64,000 nucleotides of DNA from Streptomyces tropicalis (GTDB taxonomy: Bacteria > Actinomycetota > Actinomycetes > Streptomycetales > Streptomycetaceae). The position numbers were made by a program, and so were the translations under genes. Below are positions 24,382-34,343 of this stretch, piece after piece; the first letter of the stretch is position 1, and every line of letters begins with the position of its first letter. Location: assembly GCF_029269835.1 (NCBI RefSeq), contig NZ_JARJBB010000006.1, positions 1 to 64,000 of the forward strand, given 5' to 3'. Under the pieces are notes generated by a model. That model made no database searches and was not told the origin of the DNA. It was given only the letters and a program-made list of their open reading frames with translations.

Positions 24382-25221
24382 TCAGTGACCGGCGAGCGCC
24401 TTCTCACCGGCGCGGCGCATGACGTCGAGCGGGGCCGGGGCGCGGCCGGTCATCCGCTCCACCTGGAGCACGGCCTGGTGCACGAGCAGGTCGAGTCCCG
24501 AGACGACCGCCCCGCCCGCCATGGACCAGCGGGCGGCGAGGGTGGTCGGCCACGGGTCGTAGAGCACGTCGAAGAGGGCGGCGGGCCGTTCGGGGACGGA
24601 GGCGGCGAGCGCGTCGGTGGTGCCGGCCGGGGTGGTGGCCACGACGAGCGGCGCCCGCAGCGCACGGGCCGCGTCGGCCCAGTCGGCGATCCGGACGCCG
24701 ACGTCCAGCCGCTCCCCCCACTGCCGCATCTCGGCGGCGCGGGCCTCGCTGCGGACGTAGGCGACGACCTCGCCGGTGCAGATGCGCGCCAGCGCAGCCA
24801 GCGCCGAGGACGCGGTGGCCCCGGCGCCGAGGATCGCGGCGGAGTCGACCTGGCCGATGCCGTGTTCGCGCAGCGCGGCGACCATGCCGGGGATGTCGGT
24901 GTTGTCGCCGAGGCGGCGGCCGTCCTCCGTGCACACCACCGTGTTGACCGCCTCGACCGAGGCCGCCGTGTCGCTGATCCCGTCCAGCAGCGGGATGACG
25001 GCCCGCTTGAGCGGCATGGTCAGCGACAGCCCCGCCCACTCCGGTCCGAGGCCGTCGAGGAAGCCGGGCAGTCCGGCCTCGTCGACCTCGAACCGGTCGT
25101 ACGACCAGTTCGTGAGCCCCAGTTCCCGGTAGGCGGCCCGGTGCAGCACCGGGGAGAGGGAGTGGGCGATGGGCGACCCGAGAACGGCCGCCCGGCGGGC
25201 GTCAGTTGCCCGAACTCGCAT
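24382..25221 (-). CDS. aroE: Shikimate dehydrogenase
   Basis: A 279-residue NADP-dependent shikimate dehydrogenase. The N-terminal substrate domain has [20 protein letters not shown] and the catalytic Lys in [19 protein letters not shown] and GDNTDIPGM contain the paired Asp. The Rossmann loop is LGAGATASS. The ATG at 25221 lies inside the end of mltG (20-base overlap) with AAGGA eight bases upstream, which indicates coupled expression. It is separated from aroC by 237 bases. Confidence 0.94.
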   Translation of the reverse strand: MRVRATDARRAAVLGSPIAHSLSPVLHRAAYRELGLTNWSYDRFEVDEAGLPGFLDGLGPEWAGLSLTMPLKRAVIPLLDGISDTAASVEAVNTVVCTEDGRRLGDNTDIPGMVAALREHGIGQVDSAAILGAGATASSALAALARICTGEVVAYVRSEARAAEMRQWGERLDVGVRIADWADAARALRAPLVVATTPAGTTDALAASVPERPAALFDVLYDPWPTTLAARWSMAGGAVVSGLDLLVHQAVLQVERMTGRAPAPLDVMRRAGEKALAGH

Positions 25222-26917
25222 TGAACTTGTCCTTGAGCTTCTGGAATTCGGCGTAGGTCCGGGCGAATTCGGTCTTGTTCATGCCGTCGGTGGCCACGAA
25301 GTAGATCCATCCGTCGGCGGTCGGGTTCAGCGCCGCCTTCAGCGCGTCGTCGCCCGGGTTCCCGATCGGTCCGGGCGGCAGGCCCTTGTTGGTGTACGTG
25401 TTGTACGGACTCCGGTTGCTGTTGATCTCCTTCTCGTTGATGTGGATGTTGCTCTGGCCCTTCAGGTAGTTGAAGGTCGAGTCGAACTGCAGCAACTGGT
25501 TGGTCTCGGTGTTGGTGGGCTTGAGGCGGTTGTAGACGACCTCCGCCATCTTGCGGAAGTCGTCGGGCGTCTTGCCCTCGGCCTGCACCAGGCTCGCGAC
25601 GGTGACGAGCTGGAGCGGGTCCTGCAGGTTGAGCGCCTTCGCCTTCGCGGCGAGGTTGTACCGGCCGTAGGACTCGTCGGCCTGGGCGACCATCTGCTTG
25701 AGCACGGCGTCGGGCTTCATGCCCTTGGCGGCGGGATACGTGCCCGGGAAGAGGAAGCCCTCCAGCGGATCGAGGATCTTGCTGTTGTTGTTCGCCCAGT
25801 TGGGCAGGCCGAGGGCCTTGTACTGGGTGGTCGCGATCTTCTTCGTGGTGCCGGAGGCCAGGTCGAGCTGCTTGTCGACGGCCTCGTAGACCTGGGCGTT
25901 GCGCTCCCCCGGCTTCACGAGCACGTTGCTCTGGCTCTTGGGGTCGAGCATCAGCGCCAGGGCGCTCGCCGCGGACATCTGCTTGTGCAGCAGGTACGCA
26001 CCCGCCTGCAGCGTCTTGCCGCGGGGGTTCTGCGACTGGGCGGCGACGAAGGCGTCCATGCTCTTGACGACGCCGGCCTCCTTGAGCTTCCGGGCGATGT
26101 CGTAGCCGCCCGCGCCCTTGGGGATCTCGACGGTCACCGTCTCGCTGGTGCCGTTGCCGGCGTAGTCCGGCGCCACGCCGAAACGATTTTGGTAGAACTG
26201 GTACCCGTAGTAGCCCGCCCCGCCCAGGCCGCCGCCCAGGACCAGCACGACCACCAGGCACGCGCAGCCGTTGCGGCGCTTCTTCCCCTTGGCCTTGCCG
26301 CCCTTGGCCTTGCCGCCGCGGCGGTCGGAGCCGAAGCGGTCGTCGGCGAGCTCGTGCTCGTCGTCCTCGTCCTGGTCGCCGCCCGTGAAGAAGGGGTGCT
26401 GCTCGTCACCGGGGCCGGCCTCGGACTCGGGGTCCCAGTCCGGGTGCGGCTCCGGCTCGGTGCGCCTGCGGCCCGGCGGCTCGGGCGGCGGGTACGCCTC
26501 GGGGGTGGCGTAGAAGTCGGGCTGCCCGCCGTCGTAGGCGACGGTCTGCTGCCCGTACGGGTCGGCCGGGTCGGCGGGGTAGGCCATCTGCGGCCCGGCG
26601 GCGGGGTGCGGGACCTGGGGCTGCGGGCCGGTGCCGTCCCAGGCACCCTGCTGATAGGGCTGTTGCGGGTGGCCCGGGTAACCGCCGTGCCCCTGGCCGT
26701 CGTACTGCGGGTACGCCTGTCCCTGCGGATGCTCCCCGCCGTACCCGGCGTGCTGCTCCTGGCTCCAGTCGCCGTACTGCGACTGCGGGTGCTGCTGCTG
26801 GCCGCCGTAGGACTGCGGGCCCGGGTGGGCCTGCTGTCCTCCCCATCCGCCGTCCCCGTACAACGGGTCCTCCGGATGCCACGGTTCGGGGCCTGGGCCC
26901 CGGCCATACTCAGTCAT
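25202..26917 (-). CDS. mltG: Endolytic murein transglycosylase MltG (YceG-like)
   Basis: A 571-residue membrane enzyme that cleaves nascent glycan strands. Residues 1-200 are Gln/Gly/Pro/Tyr-rich and then acidic, presumably a disordered cytoplasmic tail, ending in a Lys/Arg-rich stop. One membrane helix follows at about 214-236 (ACLVVVLVLGGGLGGAGYYG). The extracytoplasmic YceG domain contains the catalytic Glu in ASLVQAEGKTPDDFRKMAEV and the family hallmark SPYNTYTNKGLPPGPIGNPG. Streptomyces homologues have similar long N-terminal tails. The ATG follows GGGGA. It overlaps aroE and follows ruvX. Confidence 0.94.
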   Translation of the reverse strand: MTEYGRGPGPEPWHPEDPLYGDGGWGGQQAHPGPQSYGGQQQHPQSQYGDWSQEQHAGYGGEHPQGQAYPQYDGQGHGGYPGHPQQPYQQGAWDGTGPQPQVPHPAAGPQMAYPADPADPYGQQTVAYDGGQPDFYATPEAYPPPEPPGRRRTEPEPHPDWDPESEAGPGDEQHPFFTGGDQDEDDEHELADDRFGSDRRGGKAKGGKAKGKKRRNGCACLVVVLVLGGGLGGAGYYGYQFYQNRFGVAPDYAGNGTSETVTVEIPKGAGGYDIARKLKEAGVVKSMDAFVAAQSQNPRGKTLQAGAYLLHKQMSAASALALMLDPKSQSNVLVKPGERNAQVYEAVDKQLDLASGTTKKIATTQYKALGLPNWANNNSKILDPLEGFLFPGTYPAAKGMKPDAVLKQMVAQADESYGRYNLAAKAKALNLQDPLQLVTVASLVQAEGKTPDDFRKMAEVVYNRLKPTNTETNQLLQFDSTFNYLKGQSNIHINEKEINSNRSPYNTYTNKGLPPGPIGNPGDDALKAALNPTADGWIYFVATDGMNKTEFARTYAEFQKLKDKFNASSGN

Positions 26918-27038
26918 CGATCCCCTAGAGCCGCGAGACGACGGTCACACGGCTGCTGGCCCGGTGCCCGTTCCGCCTCTTGCTGTGCGCCGGCTGTTCG
27001 AACACCGGCGCATCGCGCGGAACGTTACCGTATCGCGA

Positions 27039-27506
27039 TCAGATGACCACTTCGACGCCCTCGCCGGGTGCTTTACCTGACACCCGTTCGGATTCCAGGG
27101 CCTGCTGCAGAATGATGACCGCAGCCGCCTGATCGATGACGGACCTGCCCTTTTTGGACTTCACGCCCGAGGCACGCAGCCCCTGGCTCGCCGTCACGGT
27201 CGTCATGCGCTCGTCCACCAGCCTGACCGGAACGGGCGCGATCATACCGGCCAGCTGCCCGGCGAAGCCACGGACCTTCACGGCGGCCGGGCCCTCGCCC
27301 CCCTTGAGGGAGCGAGGGAGCCCGATGACGACCTCGATCGGCTCGTACTCCTCGACGAGCTGCCGCAGGCGCCGCTGCGCCGCCGGGACGTCGCGGCCCG
27401 GGACCGTCTCCACCGGAGTGGCGAGGATCCCGTCGGGGTCGCAGGAGGCGACCCCGATCCGGGCGTCCCCGACGTCGATCGCGAGCCGGCGTCCTCGTCT
27501 CATCAT
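27039..27506 (-). CDS. ruvX: RuvX/YqgF-family putative Holliday junction resolvase or pre-16S rRNA nuclease
   Basis: A 155-residue RNase H-fold protein. Signatures are RRLAIDVGDARIGVASCDP (first catalytic Asp), EVVIGLPRSLKGGEGPAA, and LVDERMTTVTA with the Glu; the last acidic residue is in SVIDQAAAVIILQ. In E. coli the family processes pre-16S rRNA, and in mycobacteria it resolves junctions. It follows alaS by 20 bases and precedes mltG, the widespread alaS-ruvX-mltG-aroE order. Two adjacent ATG codons are possible starts. Confidence 0.95.
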   Translation of the reverse strand: MMRRGRRLAIDVGDARIGVASCDPDGILATPVETVPGRDVPAAQRRLRQLVEEYEPIEVVIGLPRSLKGGEGPAAVKVRGFAGQLAGMIAPVPVRLVDERMTTVTASQGLRASGVKSKKGRSVIDQAAAVIILQQALESERVSGKAPGEGVEVVI

Positions 27507-27526
27507 GCGGTCCTCTGCGCCCGTTC

Positions 27527-30199
27527 CTACTTGGCCGTCTCGGCGACCGTGCGCTCGACGGCCTCGACGGCCTCGCCGACCGCGGCCGGGTTCTGGCCGC
27601 CGCCCTGGGCGACGTCGGGCTTGCCGCCACCGCCGCCGCCGAGGGTCCTGGCGGCGGTGCGCACCAGCTCGCCGGCCTTCAGACCGCGCTCGCGGGCGGC
27701 GTCGTTGGTGGCGATGACGGTGAGCGGCTTGCCGTTGTTCACCGTGAACAGGGCGACCACGGCGGCCCGGCCGCCCTGGATGCGGCCGCGCACGTCGAGG
27801 ACCAGCTTGCGCAGGTCGTCCGGCGCGGTGCCGTCCGGCACCCGGCCCGTGACGACGGCCACACCGCGGACGTCCTTGGCGGACTCGGCGAGCCCGGCGG
27901 CGGCCTGGAGCACCTTCTCGGCGCGGAACTTCTCGATCTCCTTCTCGGCGTCCTTCAGCTTGCCGAGCATCGCGGAGACCTTCTCCGGCAGCTCCTCCGG
28001 GCGCCCCTTGACCAGCTCCTGGAGCTGGGCGACGACCGTGTGCTCACGGGCGAGGAAGTGGTAGGCGTCCACGCCGACCAGGGCCTCGATCCGGCGCACA
28101 CCGGAGCCGATGGAGGACTCGCCGAGCAGCTTCACCAGGCCCAGCTGGGCGGTGTTGTGCACGTGCGTGCCGCCGCACAGCTCCTTGGAGAAGTCGCCGA
28201 TGGTCACCACGCGGACCCGCTCGCCGTACTTCTCGCCGAACTCGGCGATGGCGCCCTGCTTCTTGGCGGCGTCGATGCCCATGACCTCGGCGTGCACGTC
28301 GAGGTCGCGGGCCAGCACCTCGTTGATCTTCTGCTCGACGTCGGTCATCACGGCCGTCGGGACGGCGGACGGGGAGCCGAAGTCGAAGCGGAAGCGGCCG
28401 GGCTGGTTCTCGGAGCCGGCCTGGGCGGCCGTCGGGCCGAGGGCGTCGCGCAGGGCCTGGTGGGTCAGGTGGGTGGCCGAGTGGGCGCGGGCGATGGCCT
28501 TGCGGCGCAGCGAGTCGATCGAGGCGTGGGCCCTGGCGCCGACCGTGACCTCGCCGACCTGGACGACGCCCTTGTGGACGTAGACGCCCGGGACGGGCTT
28601 CTGGGTGTCGCGGACCTCGATCACGGCACCGGTGTCGGTGCGGATGCGGCCGGTGTCTCCGATCTGCCCGCCGCCCTCGGCGTAGAACGGGGTGCGGTCG
28701 AGGACGACCTCCACCTCGTCGCCCTCGGTGGCGGCCGGGGAGGACACACCGTCGACGAGGAGGCCGACGACCGTGGTCTCGCTCTCGGTGTCGAGGTAGC
28801 CGGTGAAGTCGGTGGCGCCGGCGGTGTCGGCGATCTCCCGGTAGGCGCCGAGGTCGGCGTGGCCGGTCTTCTTGGACCGGGCGTCGGCCTTGGCGCGCTC
28901 CCGCTGCTCCTTCATCAGGCGGCGGAAGCCCTCCTCGTCCACGGACAGGCCCTGCTCGGCGGCCATCTCCAGGGTGAGGTCGATCGGGAAGCCCCAGGTG
29001 TCGTGGAGCAGGAAGGCCTTGTCGCCGGCGAGGACGGTGCCGCCGGACTGCTTGGTCTCGGTGACGGCGGTGTCGAGGATGTTGGTGCCGGCCTTCAGCG
29101 TCTTCAGGAAGGCGTTCTCCTCGGCCAGGGCGACCTTCTCGATGCGCTCGCGGTCGGTGACCAGCTCCGGGTACTGCTGCCCCATCATGCCGATCACGAC
29201 GTCGATCAGGTCCTGGACGACCGGGCCGGTGGCGCCGAGCAGGCGCATGTTGCGGATGGCGCGGCGCATGATGCGGCGCAGCACGTAGCCACGTCCCTCG
29301 TTGCCGGGGGTGACGCCGTCGCCGATGAGCATGGTGGCGGTGCGCATGTGGTCGGTGACCACGCGCAGCGAGACGTCGGAGACGTGGGCATCGCCGTAGG
29401 CGACTCCGGTGAGCTCGGTGGCCTTCCTGATGACGGCCATCGAAGTGTCGATCTCGTACATGTTCTGCACGCCCTGCAGAATCATGGCGAGACGCTCCAG
29501 GCCGAGGCCCGTGTCGATGTTCTGGCTCGGCAGGTCCCCGAGGATCTCGAAGTTGTCCTTGCCGATGCCCTCGCCGCGCTCGTACTGCATGAAGACGAGG
29601 TTCCAGATCTCGACGTACCGCTCGTCGTTGACGGCCGGGCCGCCCTCGACGCCGAACTCGGGGCCGCGGTCGTAGTTGATCTCGGAGCACGGGCCGCACG
29701 GGCCGGGAACGCCCATGGACCAGTAGTTGTCCTTCATGCCCAGGCGCTGGATGCGCTCCTTGGGCACGCCGACGACCTCGTGCCAGATGCGCTCGGCCTC
29801 GTCGTCGTCCTTGTAGACGGTGATCCACAGGCGCTCGGGGTCCAGGCCGTAACCGCCCTTGTCCTGGGGCGTGGTGAGCAGCTCCCAGGCGTAGGTGATG
29901 GCGCCTTCCTTGAAGTAGTCGCCGAAGGAGAAGTTGCCGCACATCTGGAAGAACGTGCCGTGCCGGGTGGTCTTGCCGACCTCTTCGATGTCCGGCGTGC
30001 GCACGCACTTCTGCACGCTGGTGGCGCGCGGGAAGGGCGGCTTGACCTCGCCGAGGAAGTAGGGCTTGAAGGGCACCATGCCGGCCGGGACGAGCAGCAG
30101 AGTCGGGTCGTCCGCGATGAGCGACGCCGAAGGGACGACGGTGTGCCCGCGCTCCTCGAAGAAGCTCAGCCAGCGGCGGCGGATCTCAGCCGACTCCAT
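27527..30199 (-). CDS. alaS: Alanyl-tRNA synthetase
   Basis: A full-length 890-residue class II AlaRS. The catalytic core is at the N-terminus, with [34 protein letters not shown] and GPCGPCSEI. The editing domain has [16 protein letters not shown] and the metal-binding Cys in [16 protein letters not shown], and the C-terminal C-Ala domain is glycine-rich ([15 protein letters not shown]). The start overlaps the stop of the upstream small gene by one base (TGATG), so no T-box or long leader exists. Confidence 0.98.
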   Translation of the reverse strand: MESAEIRRRWLSFFEERGHTVVPSASLIADDPTLLLVPAGMVPFKPYFLGEVKPPFPRATSVQKCVRTPDIEEVGKTTRHGTFFQMCGNFSFGDYFKEGAITYAWELLTTPQDKGGYGLDPERLWITVYKDDDEAERIWHEVVGVPKERIQRLGMKDNYWSMGVPGPCGPCSEINYDRGPEFGVEGGPAVNDERYVEIWNLVFMQYERGEGIGKDNFEILGDLPSQNIDTGLGLERLAMILQGVQNMYEIDTSMAVIRKATELTGVAYGDAHVSDVSLRVVTDHMRTATMLIGDGVTPGNEGRGYVLRRIMRRAIRNMRLLGATGPVVQDLIDVVIGMMGQQYPELVTDRERIEKVALAEENAFLKTLKAGTNILDTAVTETKQSGGTVLAGDKAFLLHDTWGFPIDLTLEMAAEQGLSVDEEGFRRLMKEQRERAKADARSKKTGHADLGAYREIADTAGATDFTGYLDTESETTVVGLLVDGVSSPAATEGDEVEVVLDRTPFYAEGGGQIGDTGRIRTDTGAVIEVRDTQKPVPGVYVHKGVVQVGEVTVGARAHASIDSLRRKAIARAHSATHLTHQALRDALGPTAAQAGSENQPGRFRFDFGSPSAVPTAVMTDVEQKINEVLARDLDVHAEVMGIDAAKKQGAIAEFGEKYGERVRVVTIGDFSKELCGGTHVHNTAQLGLVKLLGESSIGSGVRRIEALVGVDAYHFLAREHTVVAQLQELVKGRPEELPEKVSAMLGKLKDAEKEIEKFRAEKVLQAAAGLAESAKDVRGVAVVTGRVPDGTAPDDLRKLVLDVRGRIQGGRAAVVALFTVNNGKPLTVIATNDAARERGLKAGELVRTAARTLGGGGGGKPDVAQGGGQNPAAVGEAVEAVERTVAETAK

Positions 30200-30585
30200 C
30201 AGTGGTCCTCATTCCGGTTGTACGAGTACGTCGTGGGCTCGGCGTACTTCGGCTTGGTGCGGTTCTCGGCGGTGGGCCGCCTCGACGGGGGCACCCCCTG
30301 CTCGAGCGCGGGCGGGCGCCCGGGTGCGGGGAGTTCGGGGTCGGCGGACGCGTTCAGACCGAGCGCGTCGCCGAGTTCGGCCTCCCGCTGGGCCATGTTG
30401 TCGCGGACGTCGAGGGCGAAGCCGACCGCGCGGTCCTTGAGCCGGTGACCGGCCTCGACGGCCTTGTTCGCCGCGGTCGCGGCGAGGCTCTCGGGCGTCA
30501 GCTGCCTCAGCTTGCGGTTGACCTTGGTGGTGGCCCACACACCGGCGGCGACACCGGTGCTGAACCAGAAGGTACGGCGGAACAT
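30199..30585 (-). CDS. Small conserved actinobacterial protein (DUF6167-like)
   Basis: 128 residues. The N-terminus ([29 protein letters not shown]) could be a single hydrophobic anchor. A basic helical stretch follows, then a Pro/Arg-rich tail ending [11 protein letters not shown]. Function is unknown. It is sandwiched between a DUF948-type gene (nine bases) and alaS (one-base overlap), an order conserved in Streptomyces, so expression with alaS is nearly certain. Confidence 0.85.
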   Translation of the reverse strand: MFRRTFWFSTGVAAGVWATTKVNRKLRQLTPESLAATAANKAVEAGHRLKDRAVGFALDVRDNMAQREAELGDALGLNASADPELPAPGRPPALEQGVPPSRRPTAENRTKPKYAEPTTYSYNRNEDH

Positions 30586-30594
30586 CGCTAGTCC

Positions 30595-31035
30595 TTACTT
30601 CTCCCGGTTGTTCCGCTTCCCCCGCCGTGCGGCCGGGACGGTGCGGCCCACGATCACGGTACGCCTCGACGTCCGGGCGGGCACGTCCTCCTTGCGGCCG
30701 CCGAGGGCCCGGCGGACGCCGTAGCCGAAGGCGGCGACCTTGACCAGGGGGCCGCCGAAGGTGGAGGCCACGGTGGTCGAGAGCGCGGAGGCGTTGGACG
30801 TGACCTCCTGGACGTCGGAGGCGATGGCGTCGACGCGGTCGATCTGGGTCTGCGCCGAGCGGACCGCCTGCGAGGCGTCCGACAGCAGCGGGACGGCCTG
30901 GTCGGTCACGTCCGCCACCAGCCGGGTGGTCGCCCTGAGCGTCTGGGCCAGCCTCGCCAGCGCCACGGCGAGGAAGGAGACCAGGATCGCCCAGAAGACG
31001 GCCACCAGGATCCCGGCCACCTCGCCACCGGACAC
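30595..31035 (-). CDS. DUF948-family membrane protein
   Basis: 146 residues. One membrane helix (GILVAVFWAILVSFLAVALA) is followed by an amphipathic coiled-coil region (RATTRLVADVTDQAVPLL, SDVQEVTSNASALSTTV), then a second weak hydrophobic patch and a basic Arg/Lys tail. This is the layout of the DUF948 family, related to phage-holin-like or general-stress proteins of unknown role. I chose the GTG at 31035 (VSGGEVAG) with GGGAG upstream. Longer in-frame starts would collide with the promoter of the divergent gene at 31196. Confidence 0.85.
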   Translation of the reverse strand: MSGGEVAGILVAVFWAILVSFLAVALARLAQTLRATTRLVADVTDQAVPLLSDASQAVRSAQTQIDRVDAIASDVQEVTSNASALSTTVASTFGGPLVKVAAFGYGVRRALGGRKEDVPARTSRRTVIVGRTVPAARRGKRNNREK

Positions 31036-31156
31036 AGCGCACCCGCTCCCTGAAACGTGCCTGAACATCGAAAAGTCGTGCACCGAGCCTATCGCGCCGG
31101 GCAAGGGGCTCCGTACCGGATTACCGCGCGCGCCCCGGCGAATTCGCGGGAGGCGA

Positions 31157-31186
31157 TTGTACGCGGTGAACACGCTTGAGTACGCT
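31157..31186 (+). promoter_or_regulatory. Probable promoter giving a leaderless transcript of the STAND gene
   Basis: TTGTAC (31157-31162), an 18-base spacer and TACGCT (31181-31186). The expected start point falls two or three bases before the ATG at 31196. No Shine-Dalgarno sequence is present between them. Confidence 0.5.
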
Positions 31187-31195
31187 GCGTATCCC

Positions 31196-33367
31196 ATGGG
31201 GGGTTCTCAGCGTCGCGCGGGCCTCGCGGGCGGCGGTCTGCCGGCGGAGGTGGACCGCTTCGTGGGCCGCCGCGCCGAAATGGCCGGGCTGGCCGCGGCC
31301 CTTGGGGCCGCACGGCTGGTGACGGTGACGGGCGCGGGCGGGGTGGGCAAGTCGCGCCTCGCGGCCCGGGCGGCGGCACGGTCCTCCGCACGGGACGGGG
31401 TGTGGCGGGTGGACCTCGCGGCGGTGCGGGACGCGGAGTTGGCCGACCACGCGCTCGCCGAGGCGCTCGGGCTGTCGGACCACACGGCCAGGCCGCCGCG
31501 CGAGACCCTGCTGGAACACCTGGCCGGATGCGAACTCCTGCTGGTGCTGGACGGGTTCGAGCACCTGGTGGACGCCTGTGCGGCACTGGTCGCCGCCCTG
31601 CTGCGGCGGGCGCCGGGCCTGCGGGTGCTCGCCGTCGGGCGCCGGCCGCTGGGGGTGTCGGGCGAGCGGCTGTTCCGCCTCGGGCCGCTGGCCGAGGACG
31701 AGGCGGTGCGTCTGTTCACCGACCGGGCCGCACAGCACGGGCAGCCCGTGGTCCCCGGCGGCGAGGCCGACGTGCGGGAGCTGTGCCGGCGTCTGGACGG
31801 CATCCCGCTGGCGATCGAACTGGCCGCGGGACGGCTGCGGGCGCTGTCCCCGGCGCAACTGCTGGAGCGGCTGGGCGACCGGTTCCGGCTGCTGAGCGGC
31901 GGCGCCCGGGACGCGCTCCCCCGCCACCGGACGCTGCGCCTGGCCATCGGCTGGAGCCACGAGCTGTGCACCCCCGCCGAGCGGCTGCTGTGGGCGCGGC
32001 TGTCGGTGTTCGCCGGCCCGTTCGGACTGGAGGCCGCGGAGTACGTGTGCAGCGGCGGCGGGCTGCCTGCCGGGGAGGTGCTGGACGTGCTGTCCGAGCT
32101 GCTCGCCCAGTCCGTGGTGACCCGCGAGGAGTCCGCGACGGGGGTGCGCTACCGGATGCTCGACACGGTCCGCGCCTACGGCGCCTGCTGGCTGGACGCC
32201 GTCGGGGACACCGACCGGCTGCGGCGGCGGCACCGCGACTGGTACGTGGGCCTGGCGACCGCGTGCGAGCTGGACTGGTTCTCGCCGCGCCAGGCGGAGG
32301 TGGCCGCCCGGACCGGGGCCGAGCTGCCGAATCTGCGCTGCGCGCTGGAGTACGGCCTGGCCGGGCCGGACGAGACGCACCTCGGCCAGTACCTGGCGGG
32401 CTGCCTGTGGTTCTACTGGGCGGGCTGCGGTCGCCTGGCGGAGGGCCGGCACTGGCTGGCGCGGGCCGTCGCCGTGGACGGCGGCCACGAACGGTCCCGG
32501 CTGAAGGCCCTGTGGGTGCTGGCCTACGTGGCGATCCTGCAGGGCGACACGGTGCCCGCGCTGGCCGCTCTCCAGGAGTGCCGGGAGACGGCGCAGCGGG
32601 CGGCGAGCGCGACGGCGATGGCGTACGCGGAGCACCGCGCGGGCTGTCTGGCCCTGGTCACCGACGACATGGAGCGGGCGGAACTCCTGCTGCGCTCGGC
32701 CCTCGGCCGCTACCAGGAGATCGGCGAGCTGAACAGCAACGTCCTGATGGCCCAGGTGGAGCTGGCCATGACGCGGGCGTTCCGCGGCGACCTGCCGGAC
32801 GCGGTGCGGATGTGCGAGGACGTCCGCCGGGTGTGCGACGACCACGGCGAGCGGTGGACCCGCGCCTACGCGCTGTACGTGCTGGCGTACGCGGCCTGGC
32901 GTGACGGGCGGGCGGGCGCGGCGCGGGATCTGCTGACCGACTGCCTGAGCAGCGCGCACGCCTTCGGCGACCTGCTGGGGTCGGTGCTGGCGGTGGAGCT
33001 GCTGGCGCTGGTGAGGGCGGCCCAGGGGGACGCGGCGGAGGCGGCGGTGCTGCAGGGCGCGGCGGGCGGGATGTGGCCCGCGGTGGGGTTGCGGCTGTTC
33101 GGCTCGGCGTACTTCAACGCGCCGCACGAGCTGTGCGCGGCGACGGCCCGGGCGCAGCTCGGCGACGCGCGGTACGAGGAGTGCCGGCGGGTCGGCGCCC
33201 GGCTGGGCCGGGAGGCGGCCGTGGCCCGGGCGCTCGGGCGGCCGGGCGCGCGCTCGCTGGAGGGCCTGCCCGCCCAGCGGGGCCCCGGGTCCCGGGAGGA
33301 GGACGCCGCCGGGACGCACGAACCCGCCGCCTCCCGCGTCCGCAAGGACGGGGAGACGGCGGGCTGA
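31196..33367 (+). CDS. STAND-type ATPase with TPR-like C-terminal region, no DNA-binding domain seen
   Basis: 723 residues. An NB-ARC-like module starts RFVGRRAEMAGLAAALGAAR, with Walker A TGAGGVGKSRLA (45-56), Walker B LLLVLDGFEHL (114-124), a sensor AVGRRPLGV and the GxP motif LDGIPLAIELAAGRLRALSP near 200-220. A winged-helix-like linker (LRLAIGWSHELCTPAERLLW) and helical repeats with YAEHRAGCLALVT and YVLAYAAWRDG suggest TPRs. The same ATPase type occurs in LuxR- and AfsR/SARP-type regulators, but neither an N-terminal winged helix nor a C-terminal LuxR HTH is evident; the C-terminus is low-complexity. It is isolated on the plus strand between minus-strand housekeeping genes. Confidence 0.85.
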   Translation: MGGSQRRAGLAGGGLPAEVDRFVGRRAEMAGLAAALGAARLVTVTGAGGVGKSRLAARAAARSSARDGVWRVDLAAVRDAELADHALAEALGLSDHTARPPRETLLEHLAGCELLLVLDGFEHLVDACAALVAALLRRAPGLRVLAVGRRPLGVSGERLFRLGPLAEDEAVRLFTDRAAQHGQPVVPGGEADVRELCRRLDGIPLAIELAAGRLRALSPAQLLERLGDRFRLLSGGARDALPRHRTLRLAIGWSHELCTPAERLLWARLSVFAGPFGLEAAEYVCSGGGLPAGEVLDVLSELLAQSVVTREESATGVRYRMLDTVRAYGACWLDAVGDTDRLRRRHRDWYVGLATACELDWFSPRQAEVAARTGAELPNLRCALEYGLAGPDETHLGQYLAGCLWFYWAGCGRLAEGRHWLARAVAVDGGHERSRLKALWVLAYVAILQGDTVPALAALQECRETAQRAASATAMAYAEHRAGCLALVTDDMERAELLLRSALGRYQEIGELNSNVLMAQVELAMTRAFRGDLPDAVRMCEDVRRVCDDHGERWTRAYALYVLAYAAWRDGRAGAARDLLTDCLSSAHAFGDLLGSVLAVELLALVRAAQGDAAEAAVLQGAAGGMWPAVGLRLFGSAYFNAPHELCAATARAQLGDARYEECRRVGARLGREAAVARALGRPGARSLEGLPAQRGPGSREEDAAGTHEPAASRVRKDGETAG

Positions 33368-33390
33368 GGGTGCTGCCGCCTGCTGAAGGG

Positions 33391-34005
33391 TCAGCGGGCG
33401 TAGTACTCGACGACGAGCTGCTCGTCGCAGATCACCGGGATCTCCTTGCGGTTCGGCTCGCGGTCCAGGCGGAACGCCAGGGCCTTGAGGTTCACCTGCA
33501 GGTAGCGCGGGGTCTCGCCCTCGGGAGCGAAGCCACCCTCGCGGGAGACCTGGAAGAGCGTCTTGTCCTTGCTGCGGTCGCGGACCTGGACCACGTCGTC
33601 CGGACGGACGCGGAAGGACGGCTTGTCGACCTTCTGGCCGTTGACCTGGATGTGGCCGTGGACGACCATCTGGCGGGCCTGGTAGATCGTGCGGGCGATG
33701 CCCGAACGCAGGACCAGCGCGTCGAGGCGGCGCTCCAGCTCGATGATCAGGGCCTCACCGGTCTTGCCCTGGACCTTGGAGGCACGCTCGTAGGCGCGGA
33801 CGAGCTGGCGCTCGGACACGTCGTACTGCGCGCGCAGACGCTGCTTCTCGAGCAGACGGACCTTGTAGTCCGAGTTCTGCTTGCGGCCGCGGCCGTGCTC
33901 GCCCGGCGGGTAGGGGCGGGCCTCGAAGTACTTGACGGCCTTCGGGGTCAGCGCGATGCCGAGGGCACGCGACTTCTTGACCTTGGGGCGGGACTGGTTC
34001 GCCAT
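33391..34005 (-). CDS. rpsD: 30S ribosomal protein S4
   Basis: A 204-residue S4, a primary 16S rRNA-binding protein that nucleates 30S assembly. The N-terminus [20 protein letters not shown] has none of the four zinc-binding cysteines, so it is the zinc-free (C-) form. The S4 RNA-binding domain is [20 protein letters not shown] plus [17 protein letters not shown]. The ATG follows GAGGTG. It is not in the alpha operon with rpoA and rpsK, as in other Streptomyces, and is probably monocistronic. Confidence 0.97.
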   Translation of the reverse strand: MANQSRPKVKKSRALGIALTPKAVKYFEARPYPPGEHGRGRKQNSDYKVRLLEKQRLRAQYDVSERQLVRAYERASKVQGKTGEALIIELERRLDALVLRSGIARTIYQARQMVVHGHIQVNGQKVDKPSFRVRPDDVVQVRDRSKDKTLFQVSREGGFAPEGETPRYLQVNLKALAFRLDREPNRKEIPVICDEQLVVEYYAR

Positions 34006-34343
34006 GAACCAAACACCTCGTGTTCTCTGTACGAATACGGCTTCACCAGGGTTAGGGGAGGTCGCAGTCCGCAGCCGGGGAAACCCGCCGGGTCCGCTCG
34101 GGACCCGAGGGGCAGCCGCTCCTCGGTCTGGGCACATACGTGCAGCACGCGAGTGGCCCACCGGCCGGTCCCGGAGCTCCGGGTGGTGGTGGGCTGCCCG
34201 CGACACCTTCGACGGTGCGCGACGCTCCTGGATTCCCGGCCCGGGGGCCGGGGCTCCGGCTGGATGTCCCACTCTGGTGGTGCCGGACCCTCGGGGAGGG
34301 GCCGGACGCGGGACGCAGCGCTTCGGGGGAGTCTACAGGGTGC
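34006..34343. other. Intergenic region between rarA and rpsD
   Basis: 338 bases with no gene I can support. It should hold the rpsD promoter (right of 34005 on the minus strand) and the rarA 3' end. A GC hairpin with outer arms GCCCACC (34156-34162) and GGTGGGC (34188-34194) enclosing the palindrome CCCGGAGCTCCGGG is a plausible rarA terminator. Confidence 0.55.

Noticed and set aside
28040..30448. 802-residue plus-strand frame across alaS
   Set aside because: Antisense shadow of alaS; the composition is typical of a complementary-frame artefact.
30199..31035. T-box leader for alaS (and likewise for hisS)
   Set aside because: alaS overlaps the upstream gene by one base and hisS lies 13 bases from its neighbour, so there is no room for a T-box.
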